DNA of 6,666 bases from Candidatus Bathyarchaeum sp. (GTDB lineage Archaea; Thermoproteota; Bathyarchaeia; Bathyarchaeales; Bathyarchaeaceae): contig SOJY01000104.1 of assembly GCA_004376385.1 (NCBI GenBank), positions 1 to 6,666 of the forward strand, written 5' to 3'. Of the stretch, positions 1 through 5,958 are shown piece after piece (the first letter of the stretch is position 1; every line of letters begins with the position of its first letter). The translations under genes were made by a program, and so were the position numbers. A model generated the notes under the pieces. That model saw only the letters and a list, made by a program, of their open reading frames with translations, had not been told where the DNA came from and ran no database searches.

Positions 1-76
1 ACCTAACAACTAGACTACTTGAGAAACATAAAAGAATTATCAAGGCAACAGCCACCCCAAAGGCTTCCGCATGCAT
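1..76 (-). CDS. Possible N-terminal fragment of a membrane or secreted protein, cut by the left edge
   Basis: The minus-strand frame from an ATG at 76 stays open to the window edge and gives about 25 residues. These begin Met-His-Ala-Glu-Ala and continue into a hydrophobic run (GVAVALIILLCF) resembling a signal peptide or membrane anchor. An in-frame ATG at 109 would add 11 residues; a stop at 125-127 closes the frame upstream. Neither start has a clear Shine-Dalgarno sequence. A weak TATA-like CTTAAAC (minus sense, about 124-131) could give a short or leaderless transcript. The frame follows the regulator gene on the same strand. A competing plus-strand frame (3-83) is also open but hydrophilic and unrecognised. 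The fragment is too short to assign a family and may be chance. Confidence 0.3.
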   Translation of the reverse strand, partial: MHAEAFGVAVALIILLCFSSSLVVR

Positions 77-89
77 GGATTGATTTTTA

Positions 90-107
90 GAGGTTGCATG
101 CAACCTC
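90..107. repeat. 18-bp perfect palindrome, possible operator
   Basis: GAGGTTGCATGCAACCTC equals its own reverse complement over all 18 bases; the next flanking pair (A89/A108) breaks the symmetry. A perfect odd-free palindrome of this size suits binding of a dimeric protein. It sits 3' of the winged-helix gene and 14-31 bases upstream of the candidate ATG at 76, so it could control that frame. The GCATGC core recurs nearby. Operator function is inferred, not shown. Confidence 0.45.
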
Positions 108-148
108 ATGAGTAAGAAATTCGTTTAAGTATCCTATCCAAAGGGAGA

Positions 149-167
149 GACCTCGTAAAAACGGGTC
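149..167. other. Small bulged hairpin just after the regulator gene
   Basis: GACC-T-CGT-AAAA-ACG-GGTC folds into a 7-bp stem with one bulged T and a 4-base loop. It starts 3 bases beyond the regulator stop codon, so it would lie in the 3' UTR of that minus-strand transcript, with UUUU in the loop. It could stabilise the mRNA end or slow polymerase. It lacks a following U-tract, so it is not a standard intrinsic terminator. Confidence 0.3.
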
Positions 168-169
168 CT

Positions 170-463
170 TTACTTCATTAGCGAGGGTTCTCTAGACTCC
201 CAAAGCTCGTTCAGAGATTCTAGACGATTTATGAATTCTATTCCCTTTTTGGTAGTTCTATACATCACTGTGAGTTGCTTCCCATTTTTAACAGTCATGC
301 CTTCCAGGAAACCTTTCTCAACCAACAGAGGTAGATACTCAATGAGTTGGCTATAGGCCAGCTTCGCCCTATACATAATATGGGTCTTTATCTTTCCCCT
401 AGTAGCATAGTTCAGAATGTCGGCAACAATTTCATGGCGATCTCTCCGCCTGTTCACAGCCAT
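170..463 (-). CDS. Small winged-helix DNA-binding regulator (HTH_45-like)
   Basis: The 97-residue basic protein looks like a stand-alone archaeal winged-helix transcription factor (PF14947-like), judged by eye. Residues 9-21 form a first helix (HEIVADILNYA). The segment about 24-50, GKIKTHIMYRAKLAYSQL and what follows, gives the second and recognition helices. The pattern of 'Ile-Met-Tyr-Arg-Ala-x-Leu-x-Tyr-x-Gln-Leu' then 'LLVEKGFLE' is typical of this family. The wing is about 60-78 (VMYRTTKKGIEFI). The N-terminus is rich in Arg (NRRRDRH). No ligand or membrane domain is present. The ATG at 463 follows GAGGAG (minus sense, 471-476) with a 7-base spacer. The gene lies downstream of and on the same strand as the epimerase, but the 193-bp gap suggests its own promoter. 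Its target is unknown; autoregulation through the nearby palindromes is an inference. Confidence 0.8.
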   Translation of the reverse strand: MAVNRRRDRHEIVADILNYATRGKIKTHIMYRAKLAYSQLIEYLPLLVEKGFLEGMTVKNGKQLTVMYRTTKKGIEFINRLESLNELWESREPSLMK

Positions 464-500
464 ACCTGCACTCCTCTCTACACATATATAGAACTATCAT

Positions 501-536
501 CCATATTAATCTTCTAGAAAGTAATTGCATATATGC
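501..536 (-). promoter_or_regulatory. Candidate promoter region of the winged-helix gene
   Basis: On the minus strand two AT-rich elements precede the regulator: ATTAATATGG (501-510) and CATATATG inside the 10-bp palindrome GCATATATGC (527-536). With archaeal TATA-to-start spacing of about 25 bases, the first would begin transcription near 480, giving a short leader that keeps the ribosome site. The second would begin near 505. I cannot tell which is used, and no clear BRE stands out. If 527-536 is a protein-binding palindrome, it overlaps or abuts the promoter, which would suit repression. Confidence 0.3.
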
Positions 537-578
537 TCCAAAGTCTTGGAATTATATGCTGATTCTTGGATATGTCCG

Positions 579-651
579 TTGCATGCAAAAAAGCTCAGGC
601 TCTTAGAGTAGAAGCCAACACATAGCAGAGGAGAAGCAAACATGCATGCAT
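579..651. repeat. Two 10-bp GCATGC-centred palindromes in the spacer
   Basis: TTGCATGCAA (579-588) and ATGCATGCAT (642-651) are perfect palindromes sharing the core TGCATGCA, also present in the 18-bp palindrome at 90-107. Their centres are 63 bases apart, close to six helical turns, and the first is 52 bases, close to five turns, from the centre of GCATATATGC at 527-536. They may be operators of the neighbouring winged-helix protein, but binding is unproven. Confidence 0.35.
587..592 (-). terminator. Possible U-tract terminator after the 2-epimerase gene
   Basis: Read on the minus strand, a run of six T lies about 65 bases past the epimerase stop codon, next to a GC-containing stretch without a convincing stem. 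Archaeal RNA polymerase often stops at such T-runs without a hairpin. The evidence is only the run and its position ahead of the next same-strand gene. Confidence 0.25.
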
Positions 652-656
652 AACAC

Positions 657-1757
657 CTAGCAGAACTCTTTCAAAGCCTCAACAATCTTCACCGAAGCAT
701 TCCCATCCCCAAAAGGATTCGGCAACTCTTTCAACTTCGTCTCCAAACCCTCTATAGCCAAGCATTCTCTAACTTTTCGAACAATCATTTCCTTATTATT
801 CCCAACAAGCATGTTAGCTCCCAACTTCACAGTTTCCACCCACTCAGTTCTCTCTCGAAGCGTAATGCAGAGAGTGTGAAGCCAAAAAGCCTCCTTCTGC
901 AGTCCACCAGAATCAGTAAAAACCATCTTAGAATCTTTCACCAACTGAAGCATCTCATGATACCCAACAGGATCCACAAGCCTCACATGCTTAGCCACTT
1001 TCACTCTCTTCAACAAACCTGTAGCTTTCAATCGCTCCAAAGTTCTAGGATGAACCGGAAAAATCATTACCAACTCCTTCAACTGAATCACAGCTTCCAC
1101 AATATCCTTCAGAGCTTTGGGATCATCCACATTTTCAGGCCTATGAACCGTAAGCACAGCATATTCACCCACTTTCAAGCCAAGTCTCTCCAGAACATGA
1201 CTTCTGAGAGCTCCAACCATACGCTTCAACAAAGCATCATACATAGTGTCACCAGAGAAACGTATCTGATCCTCGGGTATACCCTCTTTCAATAGGTTCT
1301 TTACACAATTTTCCGTTGCTGCAAACAATATTCGTGAGCAATGATCAGTTAACCGCCTATTAACCTCCTCCGGCATCTTCATATCATAACTTCTCGCTCC
1401 AGCCTCAACATGAGCAACTGGCACATGAAGCTTAACAGCCGCAAGCGCACCAGCCAACGTAGAATTCGTGTCCCCAGGAACCAAAACAAGATCAGGCTTC
1501 AGCTTCTTAATCGTCTTCTCCAACCCAACCATCATCTTACCCGTCTGCCAAGCATGAGATCCAGACCCAACACCCAAATTAACTATGGGATCAGGCAACT
1601 CTAACTCATCAAGAAATATTCTCGACATCTCAAAATCATAATGTTGCCCAGTATGAACTATCTGAAACTCTACTTCAGCATCCTTTGACGCCTCATGAAT
1701 TATCGGCGCCGACTTAATGATCTGAGGCCTCGCCCCTATAACAAGCATAACCTTCAC
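657..1757 (-). CDS. Non-hydrolysing UDP-N-acetylhexosamine(-uronate) 2-epimerase, WbpI/WecB family
   Basis: This cytoplasmic enzyme inverts C2 of a UDP-HexNAc sugar through elimination and re-addition of UDP. The 366 residues are full length for the family and form two Rossmann-like halves. Visible motifs are GARPQIIK (8-15), GDTNST (95-100, with Asp96), HVEAG (116-120, Glu118), MPEEVNR (128-134, Glu131), HRPEN (205-209), HPR (236-238) and TDSGGLQKEA (281-290). Late motifs are RERTEWVETV (301-310) and NPFGDGNAS (347-355). The TEWVET form, in place of the TERPEA of true UDP-GlcNAc epimerases, resembles WbpI-type enzymes acting on diacetamido uronates, which fits the divergent acyltransferase/aminotransferase/dehydrogenase operon. 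The substrate is inferred. The GTG start has GAGGAG nine bases upstream (1767-1772, minus sense); an ATG three codons in lacks such spacing. Confidence 0.88.
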   Translation of the reverse strand: MKVMLVIGARPQIIKSAPIIHEASKDAEVEFQIVHTGQHYDFEMSRIFLDELELPDPIVNLGVGSGSHAWQTGKMMVGLEKTIKKLKPDLVLVPGDTNSTLAGALAAVKLHVPVAHVEAGARSYDMKMPEEVNRRLTDHCSRILFAATENCVKNLLKEGIPEDQIRFSGDTMYDALLKRMVGALRSHVLERLGLKVGEYAVLTVHRPENVDDPKALKDIVEAVIQLKELVMIFPVHPRTLERLKATGLLKRVKVAKHVRLVDPVGYHEMLQLVKDSKMVFTDSGGLQKEAFWLHTLCITLRERTEWVETVKLGANMLVGNNKEMIVRKVRECLAIEGLETKLKELPNPFGDGNASVKIVEALKEFC

Positions 1758-1798
1758 AGTTTCACGCTCCTCTTCACCTATCTTTCCAAAACGCTAAA

Positions 1799-1812
1799 GC
1801 ATTATTTATGTG
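1799..1812. promoter_or_regulatory. Shared TATA-like element of the divergent promoter region
   Basis: The 88-bp space between the two divergent starts holds one prominent AT-rich block, GCATTATTTATGTG, read as CACATAAATAATGC on the other strand. Archaeal spacing of about 25 bases places a plus-strand start near 1830, just before the acyltransferase ribosome site. It places a minus-strand start near 1779, just before the epimerase ribosome site. Either or both may be used. The inference rests on composition and spacing only. Confidence 0.45.
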
Positions 1813-1833
1813 TGTCAAGATTACAATCTAAAT

Positions 1834-1839
1834 GGAGGT
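1834..1839 (+). promoter_or_regulatory. Ribosome binding site that fixes the acyltransferase GTG start
   Basis: GGAGGT is a full match to the archaeal anti-Shine-Dalgarno and lies six bases before GTG at 1846. The frame is open upstream to another GTG at 1810, which would add 12 residues not resembling the family and would put this site inside the coding region. The site can pair with CTCTCC just after it, so it may be partly hidden in a small hairpin. Confidence 0.8.
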
Positions 1840-1845
1840 CTCTCC

Positions 1846-2439
1846 GTGAATAAAGCTTACATTCATCCTACAGCAGTTGTCGAAAAAACAGCTACAATAG
1901 GAGAAGGCACAAAAGTTTGGCACTTCGCCCACATAAGAGAAAACGCAGAAATAGGCAGAGAATGCGTGCTTGGCCACTCTGTCTACGTAGGAAAAGGAGT
2001 AAAGATTGGAAACCACGTGAAACTTGAAAACAGAGCAACCATCTACCAAGGCGTAAAAATCGAAGACAACGTATTCGTGGGCCCTCACGTCACCTTCACA
2101 AACGACCCTTACCCAAGAAGCTCCAACGCCGACTGGACAATCGTACCCACTCTCGTAAAAAAAGGAGCATCCATAGGAGCAGGTACAATCGTAATATGCG
2201 GTGTCACAATAGGGGAGCATGCAATGATAGGAGCTGGCAGCACAGTGACAAAGGATATCCCATCGTATGCCATGGCATATGGAAATCCAGCAAAAATTAA
2301 AGGATTCGTGTGCAAATGCGGTAGGCGACTGACAAAAGAAGAAGAGAGGCAGAGAGATATTCTAATGAAATGCCCCTTTTGTGATGAAAAATATGAGATA
2401 CCCAAAGAAAACTATGCAAAAATAGAAGATGAAAGGTAA
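1846..2439 (+). CDS. Hexapeptide-repeat UDP-amino-sugar N-acyltransferase, WbpD-like
   Basis: The 197-residue protein has a left-handed beta-helix and probably transfers acetyl from acetyl-CoA to the 3-amino group of a UDP-sugar made by the next gene's product, as a cytoplasmic trimer. It opens with AYIHPTAVVEKTATIGEGT, normal for this family. Hexapeptide repeats of the [IV]-G-x type run about 17-138 (IGEGTKV, IGRECVLG, VGKGVKIG, VFVGPHVTF, IGAGTIV, IGEHAMIGAG). The loop TNDPYPRS (85-92) matches WbpD relatives. YGNPAKIKGFVC (145-156) ends the helix, and a zinc-ribbon-like tail follows with Cys156, Cys158, Cys176 and Cys179. It is the first gene of the plus-strand operon, with 7 bases to the next start. 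A different acyl group or position, as in other amino-sugar acyltransferases, cannot be excluded. Confidence 0.87.
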   Translation: MNKAYIHPTAVVEKTATIGEGTKVWHFAHIRENAEIGRECVLGHSVYVGKGVKIGNHVKLENRATIYQGVKIEDNVFVGPHVTFTNDPYPRSSNADWTIVPTLVKKGASIGAGTIVICGVTIGEHAMIGAGSTVTKDIPSYAMAYGNPAKIKGFVCKCGRRLTKEEERQRDILMKCPFCDEKYEIPKENYAKIEDER

Positions 2440-2446
2440 CGTTAAA

Positions 2447-3544
2447 ATGAAAAGAGCAATACCAATCGCAAAACCAGTCTTAGGGAGAGAAGAAGAGGAA
2501 GTCATAAGGAAGGTCTTCCAATCAGGCATGTTAGTTCAAGGAGAGACAGTCAGGTCATTCGAAGAAGCATTTGCAAACTACATAGGTGTAGACCACGCTG
2601 TCGCAGTTACAAACGGAACCATCGCTCTAGACACAACCTTGAAAGCTTTCAAGATAGGTCCAGGCGATGAAGTAATAGTCCCCGCCTTCTCCTTCATAGC
2701 CACCGGCAACTGTGTTCTATTTCAAAGGGCAAAACCCGTATTCGCTGACATCGACCAAAGAAACTTCAACATAGATCCTTCAGATGTAAATGAGAAGATA
2801 ACCACAAAAACAAAGGCAATAATTGCTGTGCACATGTTCGGACAACCAGCAAAAATGGAGGAGTTAAAGGAAATTGCCCAAGATCATGAGTTATTCTTAG
2901 TAGAAGACGCCGCCCAAGCACACGGAGCCGAGTACAAGGGACAGAAAGCAGGAGGCTTAGGAGAAGTTGGATGCTTCAGCTTCTACGCCACAAAAAACAT
3001 GACCACCGGAGAAGGCGGCATAATCATGACAAACAACGATGAATTGGCCCGAAAAGCCCGTCTACTCAGAAACCACGGCCAAACCGAAAAATATCATCAC
3101 ACTATTCTCGGGTACAACTATCGTATGACTGAACTATCAGCCGCTATTGGGCTGGTGCAGCTTAAGAAGCTTGACGAACTTAATGAGAAGAGAATAAGAA
3201 ATGCAGAGATGTTGAATGAAGGAATCAAGAAGATCCACGGTCTCACGCCTCCATACGTAGAGGAACATGTTAAACATGTCTTTTACCAGTACGTCGTCAG
3301 AGTGGAGGAAGATTATCCACTGGAAAGAAACGAACTTGCTAATCACCTAGAAAAAATGGGCATTGGCACAGCCGTTCACTATCCGATGCCGATCTACCGG
3401 CAACCTCTATACCACGGGTTGGGTTATGACAAAAAGATTTGCCCTATAACTGAGGAATCATGCAAACGAGTTTTAAGTCTACCCGTCCACCCCTCAGTTA
3501 ATGACGAAGACATCCAATATATCACAGATGCTTGCATGCACTAA
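2447..3544 (+). CDS. PLP-dependent UDP-sugar aminotransferase, DegT/DnrJ/EryC1/StrS family (WbpE-like)
   Basis: This enzyme likely aminates a 3-keto UDP-sugar, with glutamate as donor and PLP on a lysine, to give the amine acylated by the upstream gene's product. It has 365 residues, usual for the family. In order: PIAKPVLGREE (N-terminus), VTNGTIALD (cofactor phosphate region), VEDAAQAHGA with Asp154 and Gln157 around the PLP ring, SFYATKNMTTGEGG with Lys183 as the expected Schiff-base lysine, then NHG and GYNYRMTELSAAIGLVQL, the usual block for dimer contact. An ATG at 2429 overlaps the previous gene and would add six residues; I prefer 2447 because AAAGGT (2432-2437) lies nine bases before it and MKRAIPIAKP fits relatives. 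The exact keto-sugar is inferred from neighbours; aminotransferases acting at C4 share all these motifs. Confidence 0.88.
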   Translation: MKRAIPIAKPVLGREEEEVIRKVFQSGMLVQGETVRSFEEAFANYIGVDHAVAVTNGTIALDTTLKAFKIGPGDEVIVPAFSFIATGNCVLFQRAKPVFADIDQRNFNIDPSDVNEKITTKTKAIIAVHMFGQPAKMEELKEIAQDHELFLVEDAAQAHGAEYKGQKAGGLGEVGCFSFYATKNMTTGEGGIIMTNNDELARKARLLRNHGQTEKYHHTILGYNYRMTELSAAIGLVQLKKLDELNEKRIRNAEMLNEGIKKIHGLTPPYVEEHVKHVFYQYVVRVEEDYPLERNELANHLEKMGIGTAVHYPMPIYRQPLYHGLGYDKKICPITEESCKRVLSLPVHPSVNDEDIQYITDACMH

Positions 3545-3565
3545 ACATATGGAGACCCAATAAAC

Positions 3566-4924
3566 TTGGAAATCGTAGTCATCGGCATGGGATACGTAGG
3601 CATCCCCGCAGCCGCTCTGTTCGCTAATGTTGAAGGCTTCAATGTCATCGGAGTGCAGAGAAGATCCAAGCGGTCAGGATGGAAGATCGACTATCTCAAC
3701 GCAGGCAAATGCCCCATCGAAGGCGACGAACCAGGCCTAGCAGAACTCATCAGCAAAGTCGTGAAGAAAGGCAGCTTCAAGGTTACCGACGACATCTCCG
3801 TCTGCAAAAAAGCCGACGTAATTCTCATCGACGTTCAGACCCCAGTTGACCAAAATCGTATGCCACAATACAAGTCACTAAGAGAAGTGTCCCACGCTGT
3901 TGGAAAACACATGAAAAACGGAGCAATGATCATCATAGAATCCACCGTAGCCCCAGGAACCACCAATTACATCGTAAAACCGATACTGGAAAAATCCTCC
4001 AGAATGAAAGCAGGCGAAGACTTCAACCTCGTATACTCTTACGAACGTGTTATGGTCGGCCGACTACTTCACAACCTGAAGCACATGCCAAGGATTGTAG
4101 GCGGACTCACCCCTAAATGTGCTCAACGCGGCGTCAAATTCTACAAAAACATCAACAAGGCAGAGCTATTCCCAACCAACTGTCTCACAGCGGAAATAGC
4201 TAAGGTCACCGAGAACACCTACCGCGACGTTAACATCGCATTCGCAAACGAAGTTGCCTTAATTTGCGAAAGCCTCGGCGTCAACGTCCACGAGGTCAGA
4301 CGCTTCGTGAACTCTCTACCCAATGACCCATCCGATCCCGCAAAGAACCCATACAGAATGATGCACATCCCCGGCGCAGGTGCCGGAGGCCACTGCCTCC
4401 CCAAAGACCCATGGCTACTAAAATACGGTCTTGACGCTTATGGCGACTTCAAGTTTACACCTAAGATTCTCATCGAAAGCAGAAAGATAAACGATTCCAT
4501 GCCACAACACATGAAAGATTTGGTAGAAGAAGCATTGCATGAAAAAAACGTGAAACTACAAGACGCAAGGGTGTGTATATTAGGCTTCGCATTCCTCGGA
4601 GACTCCAATGACACAAGAAACACGCCAGCGTTGCCCCTTTACAACCTCCTCAAAGACATCTGCAAAGAAGTAATAGTCCATGACCCATACGTCAAAGAGT
4701 TCGAAGGGATAAATCTCACAAACAACTTGGGAAACGCCCTCAAAAACAAGGACTGCATGGTCATCGTAACCCGTCACAAGCAATACGTTGATATCCGCTT
4801 AGACTGGCTCAAAAGCATCCTTGCTACACCTGTAATAGTTGACGGCAGAAACGTCTTCTATCCCAAAGACTGCGAAGAAGCCGGCTTCTCTTACCGCGGC
4901 GTAGGCATAGGCACACACAAATGA
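3566..4924 (+). CDS. NAD-dependent UDP-N-acetylhexosamine 6-dehydrogenase (WecC/WbpA type)
   Basis: It oxidises C6 of UDP-GlcNAc or UDP-ManNAc to the uronate in two NAD-dependent steps. The 452 residues carry all three UDP-sugar dehydrogenase domains. The N-terminal Rossmann fold has GMGYVG (7-12) and ESTVAPGTT (125-133). The central helical domain has AEIAKVTENTYRDVNIAFANE (209-229) with Lys213 and Asn217, and GAGAGGHCLPKDPW (270-283) with the thioester cysteine Cys277, Lys280 and Asp281. The C-terminal domain has FAFLGDSNDTRNTPA (341-355). The 'ENTYRDVNIAFANE' wording favours the N-acetylhexosamine branch over UDP-glucose dehydrogenase. Two usual motifs are altered: SYERVMVGR (158-166) lacks the common prolines, and FAFL replaces AYK. 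Translation starts at TTG, backed by GGAG (3551-3554) and by the Rossmann fold beginning at residue 3. The 21-base gap to the aminotransferase supports one operon. Confidence 0.9.
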   Translation: MEIVVIGMGYVGIPAAALFANVEGFNVIGVQRRSKRSGWKIDYLNAGKCPIEGDEPGLAELISKVVKKGSFKVTDDISVCKKADVILIDVQTPVDQNRMPQYKSLREVSHAVGKHMKNGAMIIIESTVAPGTTNYIVKPILEKSSRMKAGEDFNLVYSYERVMVGRLLHNLKHMPRIVGGLTPKCAQRGVKFYKNINKAELFPTNCLTAEIAKVTENTYRDVNIAFANEVALICESLGVNVHEVRRFVNSLPNDPSDPAKNPYRMMHIPGAGAGGHCLPKDPWLLKYGLDAYGDFKFTPKILIESRKINDSMPQHMKDLVEEALHEKNVKLQDARVCILGFAFLGDSNDTRNTPALPLYNLLKDICKEVIVHDPYVKEFEGINLTNNLGNALKNKDCMVIVTRHKQYVDIRLDWLKSILATPVIVDGRNVFYPKDCEEAGFSYRGVGIGTHK

Positions 4925-4959
4925 GTTAAGACGATCCGAATAAAGAAGCAACTTAAAGC

Positions 4960-4990
4960 TATTATATTACAGAAATACTATGTCCTTAAA
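4960..4990 (+). promoter_or_regulatory. Candidate promoter of the SDR gene
   Basis: The 108-bp gap after the dehydrogenase contains TATTATATT (4960-4968), the best TATA-like stretch there, preceded by purine/AT-rich ACTTAAAG. Archaeal spacing puts a start near 4990 and a leader of about 40 bases carrying TGGAGA before the ATG. This suggests the SDR gene can be transcribed apart from the three-gene operon. Read-through is also possible, as I see no strong terminator in the gap. Confidence 0.4.
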
Positions 4991-5032
4991 TCCTGAAAAA
5001 TACATGAAAGAACGCTGTGGAGACCAGATCGG

Positions 5033-5914
5033 ATGAAAGTTGTCGTAACAGGCGCAAACGGATTCGTAGGACTACACACAGTAAGAGGTTTGCTCGACGC
5101 AGGCTACAACGTACTAGCCATAGACATCACAGATTCCGAATTGAAAGCCAGATTCAAAGGGGACAAGCGATGTGAAATAACCACTACGAACATACTGGAT
5201 GAAAATTTGAAAAAAATCATCAAGAAAGAAGACAAAGTCCTACACTTAGCAGCCATCGCCAGATTTGACCAAGCAAAACGAAACCCACAAAGAGCCGTCA
5301 AAGTAAACATCGAAGGAACACTCAACATCATCAAAGCTTGCATCGAGAAAAAAGCCGAAAGACTAGTTTACAGTTCCACGGGATCTGTTTACAGTCATGA
5401 TGCTCCTATTCCAATCCGAGAAGACGCCAAAAGAGAATCCGACAGCATCTACGGTTTAACCAAAAAACAAGCAGAAGAATGGATATTCCTCTATGGCGAA
5501 AACCTACCATACATCATTTTACGATACGGCTACATTTACGGAAAAGACAAAGACTGGGGAGCCGTTGGAGCCTTTCTGAAACGCCTCAAACAAGGGAAAA
5601 GACCCCTAATTTTCGGCGGAAAACAAACAAACGATTTCATATACATCAAAGACATCGTACAAGCAAACCTCCTAGCCCTCGAAACAGAACACACCCGTCA
5701 AGCGTACAATATAGGATCGGGCAGAGCTACAAGCATAAAAGACGTATGTGAGTTATGCATCGACGCTATGGGAAGTAACCTGACGATGGAGATTAAACCA
5801 GCACGAGCCTTCGACTTCCCAGTGTTCGTCTACGACATCTCCAAAGCACAAACACTTCTCAACTTCGAACCCAAATGGAACCTATCAAAAGGCATCAAAG
5901 ACATCTTGAAATAA
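5033..5914 (+). CDS. NAD-dependent nucleotide-sugar epimerase/dehydratase (extended SDR)
   Basis: This cytoplasmic enzyme probably epimerises, dehydrates or reduces a nucleotide sugar. Its 293 residues are slightly short for GalE-like proteins but complete. GANGFVG (7-13) is the NAD-binding glycine motif, with Asp31 after the second strand, which favours NAD over NADP. HLAAIA (71-76) follows. SSTGSVY (114-120) holds the likely catalytic Thr116, and YGLTK (140-144) the Tyr140/Lys144 pair. LRYGYIYG (163-170), NDFIYIKDIVQANLLA (200-215) and YNIGSGRATS (225-234) belong to the substrate-binding half. The usual Arg of 'RDFIYV' is Asn200 here, so the substrate may differ from classical UDP-galactose epimerases. 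The ATG has GGAGA nine bases upstream, and the gene ends in tandem TAA codons. The product is unknown; it may supply a further sugar for the same glycan. Confidence 0.85.
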   Translation: MKVVVTGANGFVGLHTVRGLLDAGYNVLAIDITDSELKARFKGDKRCEITTTNILDENLKKIIKKEDKVLHLAAIARFDQAKRNPQRAVKVNIEGTLNIIKACIEKKAERLVYSSTGSVYSHDAPIPIREDAKRESDSIYGLTKKQAEEWIFLYGENLPYIILRYGYIYGKDKDWGAVGAFLKRLKQGKRPLIFGGKQTNDFIYIKDIVQANLLALETEHTRQAYNIGSGRATSIKDVCELCIDAMGSNLTMEIKPARAFDFPVFVYDISKAQTLLNFEPKWNLSKGIKDILK

Positions 5915-5958
5915 TAACTAAAGCTGCAGATAAAAAGAGAAACCCACACTCAAAACAC

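Noticed and set aside
544..570. TCTTGGA repeated 20 bases apart
   Set aside because: A seven-base direct repeat seen only twice; noted for its two-turn spacing but too short to call a CRISPR-like array or operator.
626..653. GAGGAG followed by ATG CAT GCA TAA, resembling a three-codon leader peptide
   Set aside because: It only encodes Met-His-Ala, points toward the 3' end of an opposite-strand gene, and arises from the ATGCATGCAT palindrome.
876..1604. Plus-strand open frames (876-1295 and 1410-1604) inside the left 2-epimerase
   Set aside because: They are antisense to a full-length enzyme with all family motifs; their translations are rich in His, Gln, Asn, Arg and Ser without any domain.
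1828..2405. Minus-strand open frames (1828-2220 and 2109-2405) across the acyltransferase
   Set aside because: Shadows of the hexapeptide repeats; the first is abnormally rich in Cys, Tyr, Phe and Val and neither resembles a known protein.
3137..3346. Minus-strand open frame inside the aminotransferase gene
   Set aside because: No family resemblance or ribosome site; the opposite strand encodes a conserved enzyme throughout.
4219..4783. Three minus-strand open frames (4219-4404, 4438-4623, 4580-4783) inside the dehydrogenase gene
   Set aside because: Overlap the conserved catalytic regions of the real gene and show no recognisable domain.
5104..5751. Open frames 5104-5343 (minus) and 5479-5751 (plus, alternate frame) inside the SDR gene
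   Set aside because: The SDR frame carries all expected motifs; the second frame is an Arg/His/Pro/Thr-rich shift product.
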